Assembly: GCA_037349105.1 (NCBI GenBank)
Contig: JAYJMM010000101.1
Location: forward strand, 3,162,001 to 3,226,000
Reading direction: 5' to 3'
Length of the DNA stretch: 64,000 nucleotides
From: Limnomonas spitsbergensis
Lineage: Eukaryota > Chlorophyta > Chlorophyceae > Chlamydomonadales
Part shown: in pieces, positions 38,519-50,479 of the stretch
Layout: each line of letters starts with the position of its first letter
How positions within the stretch are numbered: position 1 is the stretch's first letter
The notes under the pieces: model-generated
The model's input: the letters and a program-made list of their open reading frames with translations, nothing else
Databases searched by the model: none
Told to the model about the DNA's origin: nothing
Made by a program: the position numbers and the translations under genes

Positions 38519-38607
38519 GTAACGGCGCGGACGCGGCCTAGGCCCATGCCGCGCAGTTTCCTTAACCCTCACGCCCCTGCAGTACGTAGGTTTCTTTCTT
38601 TCTTTGG
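38519..38607 (+). mobile_element. SINE-like element, copy in unit B
   Basis: GGCGCGGACGCGGCCTAGGC followed by the internal AGTTTCCTTAACCCTCACGC, ending in (TTTC)n. It lies just after WRAP73-like exon 4. The hairpin half is diverged (CTGCAGTACGTAGG). Confidence 0.65.
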
Positions 38608-38639
38608 GTAGGGGAGGTAACATGACATGGGTGGGATGG

Positions 38640-38808
38640 GGATGGAAATTTTGAACGTTGGAGCCCCTAGCTCAGTCACACACCATTGTTGTTGGAGCAG
38701 CATGCTCGCCTTGCGATGTGCGCCGGGATTTCCGGTCCTATCGTGGGCGTCCCGGTTGGCTGCCAGCCGCTCTCCGGTCGGGGAAATCACACAGCAGCGC
38801 CCGTCCAT
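38640..38808 (-). mobile_element. Ty3/gypsy integrase zinc-finger fragment, unit B
   Basis: Minus-strand reading ERLAANRDAHDRTGNPGAHR, then KASMLLQQQW, after which a ~90-bp deletion relative to unit A removes the CxxC half. Same intronic position as in unit A. Non-functional relic. Confidence 0.65.
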
Positions 38809-39365
38809 GTTCCATTATAGTGCTTTTAGTCTTCCGGTATTTGGAACTCCGACGCCCCGGTATGAGCGTGCGTATTTCTCATGAAACTCAGGGTTGACTG
38901 CACACTATTAGAGCACACACGCGCCCCTAGCTGATGTTTCCCCACACAAACATATTTTGGTACTCTTCGAGTTTCCAGAAATCATTTTCTACTTTGCCGC
39001 CTTTTAGGCCTAAGAAATCCAGAACCCTTTTTGGAGGTGTGTATTCTGCACATTCAATGACCTGACCTGAACAGAAGATCAACCCGAAATGCAAATTTAA
39101 ACGTTGGCGGAACATCCCTTCTCCCTCGCATCCCCTCTCCCATCAGGTGAGGCTGCGTAGAGTCATTCAGTGTAGCCAGCCCACTCCCGTATCCTCCCTC
39201 CTCCACCCATCAGGTCTATTGAGGTGGAGCCCTGACAGCCGCTACCTCGCCTCAGTCAGTCTAGCCAGCCCCGGATCTGTGTGGATCTGGGATATGGATG
39301 CGGGTCAGCTGGATGCAGTACTCATGCACCTGGCTGAGGTCACAGACATGAAATGGACACCACAA

Positions 39366-39640
39366 GTGGGGCTAGGGTTTAGGGGGGGCAGGTGGGTTTA
39401 GGGCAAGGCAGGTGGGGCTAGGGTTTAGGGGGGGCAGGTGGGTTTAGGGGGGACAGGTGGGTTTAGGGGGGACAGGTGGGTTTAGGGCAAGGCAGGTGGG
39501 GCTAGGGTTTAGGTGGGGCAGGTGGGTTTAGGGGGGGCAGGTGGGTTTAGGGGGGGCAGGTGGGTTTAGGGCAAGGCAGGTGGGGCTAGGGTTTAGGGGG
39601 GGCAGGTGGCTTTAGGGGGGACAGGTGGGTTTAGGGGTGG
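39366..39640 (+). repeat. Telomere-like minisatellite at the exon 5 donor, unit B
   Basis: About 14 units of CAGGTGGGTTTAGGG type, beginning directly after exon 5 (ACACCACAA, then GTGGGGCTAGGGTTTAGG). GTGGGGCTAGGGTTTAGG recurs inside the array, showing the donor itself is part of the repeated unit. Confidence 0.85.
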
Positions 39641-40929
39641 TTAAGTTGAGATGCTGTACAGCACATCACCTGTGTGGCAAGAGGGCAACCTCCTGTTCAC
39701 CGTGCAATTTCAAAGCTTATTATGAAATGTCACTTAATTAGTCCTTTATATACCGTAGTCACTGATAGCTATCAGGCTAGGGCAGCCTCCTGGCCACTGT
39801 GACCACCCACTACATGTATATTTCCAGACTGAGTATTTAGCGCTGTCACATTAATCCTGAACAGTCAAATCTGCAATGTTGCTGACTGGCTCTGCTGCTG
39901 ATTCCTTGTTCATGCAGGGCAGCCTTATGGCCATGGTGACCTCCACCTCCCAGCTCTACATGTGGGTGTCGGCGGGGGCATCATGCTGCATGCACGCGGT
40001 GTGAGCTGGTTGCCACATGGCAGCAACACTTCTGATTACTTTCCTTAGACTGAACCCTTGGTCATGATTGTTCCTCTTAATCATGTTGCAGGCATGTGGT
40101 GTGAGCTGGTCGCCTCATGGGAGCAGCTTCTTGTTAACTTCCAAGGATTGTTTTAGCTGTCCCTGCATGGCTATCGGCAACCAATGACGGACGGTCTTAG
40201 CTACAGCCGGCATGTCGGCAATAAGTGACAACGTCCTTAGCTACCGGGAACCAGTGACGGCCGGTCTTGGCTCTAGCGGTATTCATCCTTCAACTGTGTG
40301 TATATGGCTGCGGGGGAAATCAATGGGGGGCCCTCTTGACTACGGCAAGTATGCTTCCTGTTATAAGTGGAAAATTATGGCTGACTAGCAAGGGTCTATT
40401 ACAGCAAGGATGCATTCCAGCATCCTACGATTCTTGAGTTGTAAGGCTGGAAATGTGGACTGGGGCTAGTGCTGGGCATGCAAGGTTAAGTAGAGGGTGC
40501 TTCAGCTACAATTCAGCTACATCAAGGCATGCTGGGAGTTGGAGCAGTGCGGCTTGCTGTCCGAGCTACATGGTGCAGCCAGGCCGGTCCTTCACTCGTG
40601 ATGGCTCGCTTGCTCTACCCCTTGCTTGTGACTCGCTGGCTACTGATGCTCCACTAGCCTTCTGACAGGTGGCCTTAGCTTACTGGATTTTATATTTAGG
40701 TCAGGTCAGGTGTGGTGTCGTGGCACCACCATGCTCGCCTAATGGTTGAATGAGGACACACAACCATCTTCCTACATTCTTTGTTACATCTTGACCAACT
40801 TTTCAGCATGGCCCAGTTACATCTTGACCGCACCCGCAGTCAAAACAGCCTATATCTGTTTCTATGCCACCGCACTATTGATCCGGGCAAATGGATTGAA
40901 CGACATAAACATGTCCACTTGTCAAGAAC

Positions 40930-41005
40930 ATGATACCTCTGGGCCATGCTCAAAAGGCTCCTGGCCGTGTGGCCGCCCGATTGTCTGGTCAGGAGGGGAA
41001 AGTAA
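40930..41005 (-). repeat. Interspersed repeat R2, copy in unit C
   Basis: ACCTCTGGGCCATGCTCAAA, then AGGCTCCTGGCCGTGTGGCC and GCCCGATTGTCTGGTCAGG. Better preserved than the unit B copy. Confidence 0.5.
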
Positions 41006-41759
41006 ACGTAAGGTTCGAGGAGAAAAGAAAGGAACATACGGAAACAAGAGAAGGAATAGACCATGCCCACATAATGGAAGTCTGTAAAATCCTCAGCCCG
41101 TTTAGATCATAAGTACCTTACCAAACGTACTAGGCAGTTAGTTGGTCAGGAAAAGGGGAACAAAGGCCTCTGAAACGACATACCTTCAAAGATATACTGC
41201 CACACCCTTCACAAAAATCAGAGCATCCCCCCCTGGCCTGCCCATGTACTAAGCGTGGATGTCTATAGCACCGTCTTGTAGGCATGTCCATACCCGTTCT
41301 CTGAATGTAAGGTGATCCTACACACAGGGATGTGTTGAACTGTGCAAAGGCAGAATATCTGACCATGAAGGACATGCATGAGGATCAACAAATTGAGAAT
41401 AAGTGTAAACATGTACCAGATTGTTTTTTCCCGTTTCCGGTAGTCCCTAAATCCGTTAACATGTGTAGTACGCCTTTTTAGCGCCTGGGGAAAATACTAA
41501 ACAACCTCTGGTGGAACACTACTAAGAAAAACTCGAAAACATGATGATGATATTGCTTACAGGGAAATACCTTTCAATCACCTTCAAAAATATATTCATG
41601 GACAGCCCAGATAAGATAGGAGAGGCAGATGATGAAGTTCAAGACAACATGCAATGTTTGAAACACACGAGGAACGCTAGGAGATTAGTGGGTGTATATC
41701 TGACCCTTGCATAGTTAAGACCAACAATCAATTAAACTTCCACAGTGGCATGATGCCTC

Positions 41760-44032
41760 TTATACAAGCGGCAACATGCCGCAGCATTCCTGCAAAATAT
41801 GTAGGACAGCTGTGTGACCCCCCCTCCTAGCCAAGGACAGTGCCCGTCCCTCTTGACAGTCAGCAAGGGGGGCATTCTCACTGCAATCCAGCAACAGTTG
41901 CACAACCACCTCGTGGCCATATCTGGCTGCCAACACCAGTGCCTCCCCATCCAAGCAGTTAGCACGAGGTGCATGCTCCCCCCACCCCAACAACAGCCGC
42001 ACCACCTCCCCGTGGCCATTCCTGGCTGCCCTCACCAGTGCCTCCCCATCCCGCCAGTCAGCATGGGGGGCATGCTCCCTACACCCCAACAACAGCTGCA
42101 CCACCGCCTCGTGGCCCCTCTCGGCTGCCCTCACCAGTGCCTCCCCATCTTGGCAGTCAGCACGTGGGGCATGCTCCCTCCAACCCAACAACAGCTGCAC
42201 CACCACCTCGTGGCCATTCTGCGCAGCCCTTAACAGTGCCTCCCCATCCTGGCAGTTCGCACGTGGGACATGCTCCCTCCACCCCAACAACAGCTGCACC
42301 ACCGCCTTGTGGCCCCTCTCGGCTGCCCCCACCAGTGCCCACCCATCCCGGCAGTCAGCACGTGGGGCATGCTCCCCCCACCCCAACAACAGATGCACCA
42401 CCACCTCGTGGCCATTCTGCGCAGCCCTTAACAATGCCACCCCATCCTGGCAGTTCGCACGTGGGGCATGCTCCCTCCACCCCAACAACAGCTGCACCAC
42501 CGCCTCGTGGCCGTTCCATGCAGCCCTTACCAGTGCCTCCCCATCCCAGCAGTCAGCACGTGGGGCATGCTCCCTCCAACCCAACAACAGCTGCACCACT
42601 GCCTCGTGGCCATTCTGCGCAGCCCTTAACAGTGCCTCCCCATCCTGGCAGTTACCACGTGAGGCATGCTCCCTCCACCCCAACAACAGCTGCACCACCG
42701 CCTCGTGGCCCCTCTCGGCTGCCCTCACCAGTGCCCACCTATCCTGGCAGGTAGCACATGGGGCATGCTCCCTCCACCCCAACAACAGCTGCACCACCGC
42801 CGCGTGGCCGTTCAATGCAGCCCTTAACAGTGCCCGCCCATCCTGGCAGTTAGCACGTGGGGCATGCTCTCTCCACCCCAACAACAGCTGCACCACCGCC
42901 TCGTGGCCCCTCTCGGCCGCCCTCACCAGTGCCCACCCATCCCAGCAGTCAGCATGGGGGGCATGCTCCCTCCACCCCAACAACAGCTGCACTACCGCCT
43001 CGTGGCCGTTCCACGCAGCCCTTAACAGTGCCCGCCCATCCTGGCAGTTAGCACGTGGGGCATGCTCCCTCCACCCCAACAACAGCTGCACCACCGCCTC
43101 GTGGCCATTCTGCGAAGCCCTTCACAGTGCCTTCCCATTCTGGCAGTCAGCACGTGGGGCATGCTCCCTCCACCCCAGCAACAGCTGCACTACCGCATAG
43201 TGGCCACTCTCGGCTGCCAACACCAGTGCCCACCCATCCCGGCAGTCAGCACGTGGGGCATGCTCCCTCCACCCCAACAACAGCTGCACTACCGCCTCGT
43301 GGCCATTCTCCGCTGCACTCACCAGTGCCCACCCATCCTGGCAGTCAGCACGTGGGGCATGCTCCCTCCACCCCAACAACAGCTGCACTACCGCCTCCTG
43401 GCCATTCCCGGCTGCCCTCACCAGTGCCTCCCCATTCTGACAGTTAGCACGTGGGGCATGTTCCCTCCACCCAAGCAAAAGCCGCACCACTGCCTTGCGG
43501 CCATGCTGCGCAGCCCACACCAATGCCTTCCCATCTTGGCAGTTAGCATGGGGTGAATGCTCCCTCCACCCCAACAACAACTGCACCGCTGCATAGTGGC
43601 CACGCCAAGCTGCCCTCACCAATGCATCCCCTTTCCGGCAGTCTGCCTTTGCACCAAGTTTGAGCATGAGCCTCACCAACTCTAGGCAGTCATACACCTG
43701 ACTGTTGCAGCCCACAGCTCTCATGAGGGCCTGGTCAGGACCGTGAACTGCCATCATGGCACGAGCTAGATTAATGGGGCAGTCCCTGAGGCAGTCGCGC
43801 CAACGCCTGCACACCCGCCACGCTCCATACTGCACTTTCAGGGCTTGGTGGGCGCCAGGTCTAGGAGGGCCTTGAGGATTGCATAGCCATGAATCTGCAT
43901 TACTGAGGATTATGCCAAGGATGTCCGTGTTGAGGTCTTGGAGGCAGGCGAAGATGGCTGGGTCCTCGCTAGGGGAAGGAGACGCAGATGCATCCGTTCT
44001 GGATCAGCCTTAGTGGATGCGGATGACGTCAT
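41760..44032 (-). pseudogene. F-box/ankyrin-repeat gene, copy C, with frameshift and nonsense
   Basis: From the ATG equivalent at 44032 to the TAA at 41760 is 2273 bp, 757 codons plus 2 bases. The two extra bases lie in the leader (GCTGATCCAGAACGGAT against GCTATCAGAACAGAT in copy A), so the natural start reads out of frame. The F-box-like region is otherwise kept (LNTDILGIILSNADSWLCN, VCRRWRDCLRDCP). A TGA at 43122-43124 replaces the TTA of ALLRAA. About 19 ankyrin repeats follow in two alternating flavours (GEALLRAAQNGHE and GWALVRAAERGHE), again highly homogenised. The promoter block seen in copies A, B and D has been deleted. Two independent lesions plus the lost promoter make this a pseudogene. 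Confidence 0.8.
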
Positions 44033-45164
44033 AGATTGGTGCGCAATACCACTTTTCAAATGGCCGTCCTACATGCATGCAAAACGCCACATGCCATGGG
44101 TTGGAGTCAGTATTGCAATGTCTATGCCCGGATGCATTGTCTTTATGCTCGGATGCATCTACTCAAAAACCTTTCATGACAGGGCCAGGCTGTGCGATCT
44201 GGAGATGCAGATAAAGAATGAGGGAGTGGAAATTGAAAGAAACAAATATGGGGCCATACATATGAAGCCGGAGTGGGAGATTCCTCAGCCTTTGACATAT
44301 CCACATGACAGTCTTGCAGTTGCTCCACTCATGCATGGTCCTTGTTCCGCTCACCAGGGGCAATGTTGGGCACTTGTGTTGAAGTGAATGATGAGTGGAT
44401 CTCCTCAATGCCGCACTCGTTGGAGAATAAAAACTGCAAAGCTCAGGCCACCGAACGAGCGGGTGAGACTGGGGTTCTGACGCAACCTGTATCGAACGTA
44501 CGGCCAATACGGATGGAGAACTTGACGGAGCGAGGACTAGAACAGCCAATACGCAGGCCACCGATGTGTTCCAGAAATTATCGACTGAGTGGCTAGGAAC
44601 GAAAGCAGTCCACAATGTAGGAGAATTATATGTAGATTGATTGGTAACAATAAGTGGGAATTTAGAGAGTGCACCCCAGAGGCGCGTTCGCATCTTCCGC
44701 TGACCGAACGGCGAGAAACATCAGCGGCCATAGTGTGGATCTTACTAGGGCCACAAAACGGTTGCCCCGTGGATATTAAATACGGAGCCTTGACAAGAAT
44801 TGAGCTGACAGACAATGAGACAAGTAGGCAGATCATGAAACAAGAGCAGGCCATGCAGGTTGCATAGTGCATCCGGTCGGAACCAGGCAAGTCTTTCAAC
44901 TGTCCGTGTCTGTGTCTTCGGAGCCAGGCAAGTTATGCAGCACCCGCCATGCTGGGCATGCATGAGTCCAAGAGTCCAGCAGGAGTCCATTAGACATCAG
45001 CGGGCCATGCAGGTCACATGGTGCATCTGGTTGGATTCATGCATGCCATGCAACTCAAGGCACCCCATTTATGGCATGCATGGCGGATGATGTGGAGGGT
45101 TGGAGCGCAGTTGTGTGTTTTGGGGAAGATCGCAGGCGTGTGGGGGTGGAGAGTAGGTGTGTGT

Positions 45165-45260
45165 GTGGATGGGGGGGGGGGGATGTGTGGATGGGGGGGG
45201 GGGGGGAGGGGGGCATGTGTGTAGGGGGGGTGGGGGTGGGGGGGTGCAGCTGTGTTGGGG
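45165..45260 (+). other. G-tract block with G-quadruplex potential, unit C
   Basis: Runs of 11-14 G separated by GATGTGTGGAT, followed by GGGGTGGGGGTGG-like sequence. Longest G content of the three units. Confidence 0.6.
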
Positions 45261-45359
45261 GTTGGGCGGGGTGGCATGCATATGCTGTGTATTTTGTGTA
45301 TGTTTGTTGGGGGGTACGGTGCAGGTGGCATGATGTTGATGTGTGTGGTGTTTATTCTT

Positions 45360-45448
45360 GGAAAGAAAGAAAGCGACACCCCGTGTGGGGCGTGAGAGTT
45401 AAGGAAACAACGCAGCATGGGCTGAAGCCACATCCGCGCCGTTACCGT
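45360..45448 (-). mobile_element. SINE-like element, copy in unit C
   Basis: Same insertion as in unit A, flanked by GTGTTTATTC on both sides (about 45,348 and 45,446), with a shorter GAAAGAAAG tail. The hairpin half reads CACCCCGTGTGGGGCGTG. Absent from unit B at the matching site. Confidence 0.7.
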
Positions 45449-46514
45449 GTTTATTCCCATCCTTTATTTATTTCATCCTCTTCACAACTTCCCATTTCCC
45501 AAATCCTATCGATTCCCTTCTCCCACTTCCCTCCCCGAGGCAGGCATCCTGATGGTCTCCAGAAAGTACGGCTATCCTGCTGTCTGCCTAGTTTGCCTTC
45601 AACATCCACAACAAGGCTTGGTCCCTCAAGGTGGGGGGGGGGGGGCGTTACCCAACGGTACCCAGGGGGTCAATCAGGGTCAACTCATTACTATATTCTG
45701 GTGCTTTTATGAAGATGTGAATTCTATTAGCTGCATCCCCACTATTGTCTGATCCCTCAATGCCTTGGTGGACATACCTTGGAGATCCACACTATGGTCG
45801 GGTCCCTCAGGGCATGCTGAAATGAGACCATTCGTGAAGCACTTTCATATCGTCAAGCTGAAGCTGCAATACGATGGAGCTCTTCCGCCTGCTGACGTAG
45901 TCCAGCCTTAAGACTTACTTTAAATCAAATCTCAGCTACATGGCTTGGACCTGGACTGCAGTAGTTGTCGGGAGTTCTTTCTTAAGGCGAATTGAGAGTC
46001 TGAATAGTTCAACTGGGTCCATTCCCTTTGCAATTGTGCAGAATGGCAGATATTCCAACCTGCCGGGGGAACAGCTCTTTCTTGGTTTTATTATTTGCTA
46101 AGCAAGGCAAACCTGTTTGTTATCCATTTCATTTGCAGATTAACCACTACCTGCCCGGATCGAAAAGCTGCCTTAGCCATACATACAAAAGTGTATTTGT
46201 TCATTCATTTCTTTCCGGGATGCAAGTACCAATACCTGCCAACAATAGCAACAATGCAATCCTGCCCTGGGACATACAGAGCTGACTTTGTGATATCCTG
46301 CCTTTTGACATCAAACACATAGTTTTGAATCCATGTCAGTCCAGGATGGCAGGTGCCTCAACCGGACCGGACAGGAACAGTCATATCAGTATTATGACAT
46401 TAAAAGCAATTAAAAATGCACCCGTTCAACCCGCAGGATCGCAGGTGCCACTACCTGTCCGGTGCAAAGTCCAACGACTGGGACATCGCCTTCAGCCCTT
46501 GTGGGCAATACATG

Positions 46515-46765
46515 GCCCAGCTAGAGGTAAACCCTAGGACAGCCTCCACCTCAGCTAGAGGTAAACCCAAGGTCAGCCTCCACCTCAGCTGGAGGTAAAC
46601 CCTAGGTCAGCCTCCCCCTCAGCTGGAGGTAAACCCTAGGTCAGCCTCCCCCTCAGCTGGAGGTAAACCCTAGGTCAGCCTCCCCCTCAGCTAGAGGTAA
46701 ACCCTAGGTCAGCCTCCAACTCAGCTGGAGGTAAACCCTAGGTCAACCACCAACTCAGCTAGGCA
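46515..46765 (+). repeat. 34-bp minisatellite at the exon 2 donor, unit C
   Basis: About seven units, starting at CAGCTAGAG followed by GTAAACCCTAGGACAGCC, the exact exon 2/intron junction. Confidence 0.9.
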
Positions 46766-47239
46766 GCAGCCAGCTGCCCATGTTATAGGGCTTACTGCAA
46801 GCAGAACCCTCGGCTACATACGATGTAGCTGACATGTAGCGGAAGAGCGTTCATGAGACCAAAATTGCTGCCAGTGTTCCACCAGCCAGCAGCAGGGAAT
46901 ACAAAACGACAGTATAATTATAACTCTGAAGGCATCTCCAGTTCATCTAACATTCTGCCCTTTTTCTCTTTGATTTTCTGTTACAAATGCAAACCGTGGA
47001 AACCAGCCCCATGGAATGTCCTCTCCCCACCCTGTCACTTTCTTAAGCCCCAACCCTCCTGCCACGTCCCTGCCCTCTCACACATCCTCGCTTGAATATA
47101 GAAAGAAGATGTGAAGAACTCAGAGCCCCCCAAACTCTTTACACATCCCACTGGCCCAGTCAATGGGCATTGTCTCATAGGTTCAGCTGCGTCACTTTTA
47201 ATCCTCTGGTCCCGCACCCTGACCCTTCCCTCAGCGGTA

Positions 47240-48017
47240 ACGATGCAAGATGTCAGCAATGACAACACCCCCTCGTCATCCCAGCTGCATAATTTCAAAA
47301 TCTCCACCGCTTGATCCTTAATAACCCTCTGACCCTAAACACCTCTGTCGCTCCAGCTCCCCACCCAACGACACAAATACGGATGCCACATCAGCGTTTG
47401 TGATACAAAGCCATGAATGGCCTATTCTGCATCGTTCCCAACCTCCTCCCAAGAAGCCCATAAACCCTCTACTCCGAAACCTTCTTCCTCCCCCTGAGGG
47501 TTCAGAGTTAAGGGTTCAGGGGCTTGCCAACGTTACAAATACGGAGAGAAGGAGACCGTGCCAGTGATCACGATGCTGTTTTGTGGTTCCAACCCTCAAC
47601 CCTCACCCCACAATCCTCAACCCTTGATCCCTCTGAGCCTCCCCCAGCCCTCTGTTCATCGTATCGAGTGTCGAGACCATGCCAGTGTCTATAACATGTT
47701 TTCCTGGACTCAGCTGCTGCACTTCCAAACCTTCAATTATTAACCTTCAACCTTCAACCTTCCTCTCCCCCCCTTCGTGGTATCAATGTCTAGACCATGA
47801 CAGTGTATACGAAATCTCCTTGTGGTTCCAGCAGCAGCACTTCCAAACCTTTAACTCTGAACCATACAACCTAAACCCTCAACACTCCTCCCCCCACAGC
47901 AGTACGATTGCCGGGGCCATGTCGGTGCCATGTCGGCTTCATGCACCCAGCTGCAGCACTTCCAAACATCCATGCATCTCTTAACCCTCAACACTGCACC
48001 CTCCTCGCCCCCATCAG
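47240..48017 (+). repeat. Multiplied starts of WRAP73-like exon 3, unit C
   Basis: Six degenerate copies precede the real exon at 48018. Markers lie near 47,250, 47,390, 47,560, 47,677 (GACCATGCCAGTGTCTATAA), 47,795 (GACCATGACAGTGTATACG) and 47,918. Spacing is about 110-170 bp, with CCCTCAACCCTC-rich linkers ending in CAG-like acceptors. Confidence 0.75.
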
Positions 48018-48191
48018 CGTTACGAATGTTGGGACCATGTCAGCATATATGAAGCGGCCTCCTGCTCCCAGCTGCACCTCAATATCTACATCTGATGTCG
48101 CCGAGCTTTCATGGTCGCCGGATGGGGGCTGTGTGGCGCTGCTGGATGGTCCACTCACCTACTGTGTGCCGGTGCGTGCTATCAATGGCAG

Positions 48192-49910
48192 GTGTGAGGG
48201 GCAGTCGGCCTGTACTAGTTTAAATGTCCTCGGAAGATCACAAGATGGCGCATGGGTCATAACCCTCTTTGCAACCCAGCTGAATCCCCCACGGCAGGCC
48301 CCTCGCTGGCACGTATGATGCGTTAGGGCACATATGTTTCTTATGTGCCCCTCCGCTACCCCTTCTTGGCTTCTGATTTGGAGGGGGAGAACCCTGCCGG
48401 CTGTCTATTTTGTGTTTCTCGGCAGGCTCCCAGACTCAAGCTCTTTTATCCGAGCCTAATGCTTGGTTGCATGCCATTACCCTGCAGGCCCTGACCCTTA
48501 TCATTACCCACTGGGAGGCCCTGCTATCCCTGTGCCCTTTTGATCACTCCATGGTGAACCCCTGGCCTCAGTGTGAGAGGTTTGACCTCAGGCCTGGCTC
48601 TTTTGTTTGCCCAGCAGGAACCTGACCTAAGAACTGGGGGCGACATGACATCCGGCTACTGTTTTGTCTGTACCCTGACTTTGGCGAGCTGTTAAACATG
48701 TTACAATGCCCTTACTTTCAGTAAGAGAAGGCAAGATCTTGACCTTGCCATTCTGAATCTCAGAATCGTCTCCGATGATGTGCTCCAAAATGAAAATGTT
48801 TCACAATATGTGGGGGCCTGATTTCTAATGGAGGTCATCCATTTTCATCCACTCAAGGACTTGTCAATTGATAAATATCTGCCCCCCCCGACATTCTGAG
48901 CATAGCCACAGCTTTCCCACCACCTGTTGCCTCACATACTTCTCATTCAGCCCAAGAGACACGACCTTATAGGTCCACACCAGTAGGAGTCAAAGTGGAC
49001 ATGGGTTTCTTACTGTTATAGGTTTCTTGGCCAGTGCCAGGGAAAGGTAGCGTTGGCCCATATCAAATAAAATCTTATGTATTCCCTTTGTGGGAGGTCT
49101 TGCACTCGTTACAGATTATGCGGCGTTTGCCTAGCTTTGCCTCTGCTACATATCCCACCTCCCCTGAAATCCTCAGCTACATCCCCCCCCCCCCTGCAAA
49201 TCGTCAGCTACATTCCTTACCTCCCTAAATATCCTCAGCTACAGACCCCACCCCCCCCCCGCAAATCCTCAGCTGCATTCCACACCCTCCTGCCCATTCC
49301 CCTGCAAACCCATTCCTGGACCTGCCTGTATTGAATGCTTCATCTTTGCTCAGGGGTTTCCATGTAGCCCAGCCAATGAACTGTGTAGATGTGAGGCTGT
49401 CCTTGTGAGTTGGCAATCTACACGATCCAGGAACTGACATGCCTTAGCAGGCCCATGCTGTAAGGAAGCATGACCAGGAATGAATCTGGACAGACCCATG
49501 CTGTGTGGAGGCATGCCCAGTATTGAATCCAGACAGGCCCATGCATGCTGTGTGGGGACATGCCCATGATTTAATCCAGGCATGCCCAGTTGTGTGGGAC
49601 ATGCCCATGATTAAATCCAGGCAGGCCCATGCTGTGTGGGGGCATGCCCAAGATTAAATCCATGCAGGCCCATGGCCAGTGCCAAGACAAGTAAGCTTAG
49701 GTCCATACACATTTAAATATCATTTCCCCCCTATGTGGGAGGTCTTGAACTTGCTACACATTCCACGGCGTTTGTCTAGCTTTTCCTCAGGATGAGCAGC
49801 AGCTGGTGCGCTGCCTTGAGAGTAGGAGGGCCCCATCAGTGGCCCCAAGCCAAGGTTGGAAATATTTTTTGGAGGCCTGGTTTAGGCATTTAGTCGAGTT
49901 TAAGTCATTT
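48192..49910. other. Gene-poor tail of unit C with local repeats
   Basis: No recognisable gene. Relics of the 31-bp unit (CATTACCCTGCAGGCCCTGA near 48,475) lie where the satellite sits in unit D. A segment at 49,030-49,145 (GTGGGAGGTCTTGCACT, then GCGGCGTTTGCCTAGCTTT) is repeated, diverged, at 49,675-49,790. Between 49,140 and 49,280, CCTCAGCTACAT recurs about four times. Confidence 0.6.
49447..49682 (+). repeat. Tandem repeat of about 43 bp, 5 copies
   Basis: Units built on CAGGCCCATGCTGTGTGG, then GCATGCCCATGATTAAATCC. Diverged, with 40-47 bp spacing. No coding meaning seen. Confidence 0.8.
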
Positions 49911-49911
49911 G

Positions 49912-50475
49912 GCCACCGGCCGGCCCTGAACCCATTTGATTACCCACCGGCAGGCCCTGAACCCTTTTGATTACCCACCGGCAAGCCCTAACCCCTTTTG
50001 ATTACCCACCAGCAGGCCCTGAACCCTTTTGATGACCCACCGGCAGGCCCTGAACCCTTTTGATTACCCACCGGCAGGCCCTGAACCCTTTTGATTACCC
50101 ACCAACAGGCCCTGAACCCTTTTGATGACCCACCGGCAGGCCCTGAACCCTTTTGATTACCCACCAAAAGGCCCTGAACCCTTTTGATGACCCACCGGCA
50201 GGCCCTGAACCCTTTTGATAACCCACCAGCTGGCCTGAACCCTTTTTAATTACCCACCAGCAAGCCCTGAACCCTTTTGATTTCTCACTGGCAGGCCCCG
50301 AACCCTTTTGATCACCCACCGGCATGCCCTGAACCCTTTTGATTACCCACTGGCAGGCCCTGGACCCTTTTGATTACTCACCAACAGGCCCTGAACTCTT
50401 TTGATTACCCACCAACAGGCCCTGAAGCGTTTTGAATCCCCACTAACATGCCTTGAAGCCTTTAAATTACCCACA
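49912..50475. repeat. Short 31-bp satellite array, about 18 units
   Basis: Same unit as the 18-kb array (CCGGCAGGCCCTGAACCC, CTTTTGATTAC), with many GATGACCC variants. Both ends are decayed. It lies between units C and D. Confidence 0.95.
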
Positions 50476-50479
50476 AGCA

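Larger units (their letters stand above)
34940..40187 (+). pseudogene. WRAP73/WDR8-like WD40 gene, partial copy B
   Basis: Most complete copy by exon number. Exon 1 34940-35026 has TGA (codon 3) and TAG (codon 16). Exon 2 35606-35674 has lost 7 codons in frame. Exon 3 37725-37903 has TGA at 37734-37736. Exon 4 about 38399-38501 (LGIKSDNWVPSGQFLAV, VSYDEVG) is the clearest WRAP73 signature but carries a small frameshift after PLAE. Exon 5 39214-39365 (RWSPDSRYLASVSLASPG, VWIWDMDAGQLDAVL) is intact. Exon 6 from 39918 (GSLMAMVTSTSQLYMW) is truncated by a deletion. The last exon is 40092-40187 (GVSWSPHGSSFLLTSKDCF, stop TGA). WD40 blades end in the usual W-x-W/D pattern. A centrosomal/basal-body role is known for the family; this copy cannot encode a full protein. 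Confidence 0.65.
31085..40430. repeat. Segmental-duplication unit B (about 9.3 kb)
   Basis: Second tandem unit with the same order. The leader 31,085-32,314 and spacer 33,419-34,939 hold no gene. Compared with A it has a short ankyrin array, a longer 34-bp minisatellite and a short telomere-like array. It also has a deletion joining exon 6 (about 39,981) to sequence equivalent to 30,640 in unit A. It retains WRAP73-like exon 4, which A lacks. Confidence 0.85.
45544..48191 (+). pseudogene. WRAP73/WDR8-like WD40 gene, partial copy C
   Basis: Exon 1 45544-45630 carries the same TGA and TAG as copy B. Exon 2 46437-46526 is intact (AKSNDWDIAFSPCGQYMAQL). Exon 3 48018-48191 has a net 5-base loss after SCSQLH that shifts the frame; downstream it still reads ELSWSPDGGCVALLDGPLTY and ends at a GGCAG/GTGTG donor. 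Later exons are absent. Exon lengths and phases otherwise match copies A and B. Confidence 0.65.

Noticed and set aside
41969..43556. Plus-strand Pro/Thr/Ala-rich frames (HAPSTPTTAAPPPRG and similar)
   Set aside because: Antisense shadows of ankyrin copy C, as in copy A.
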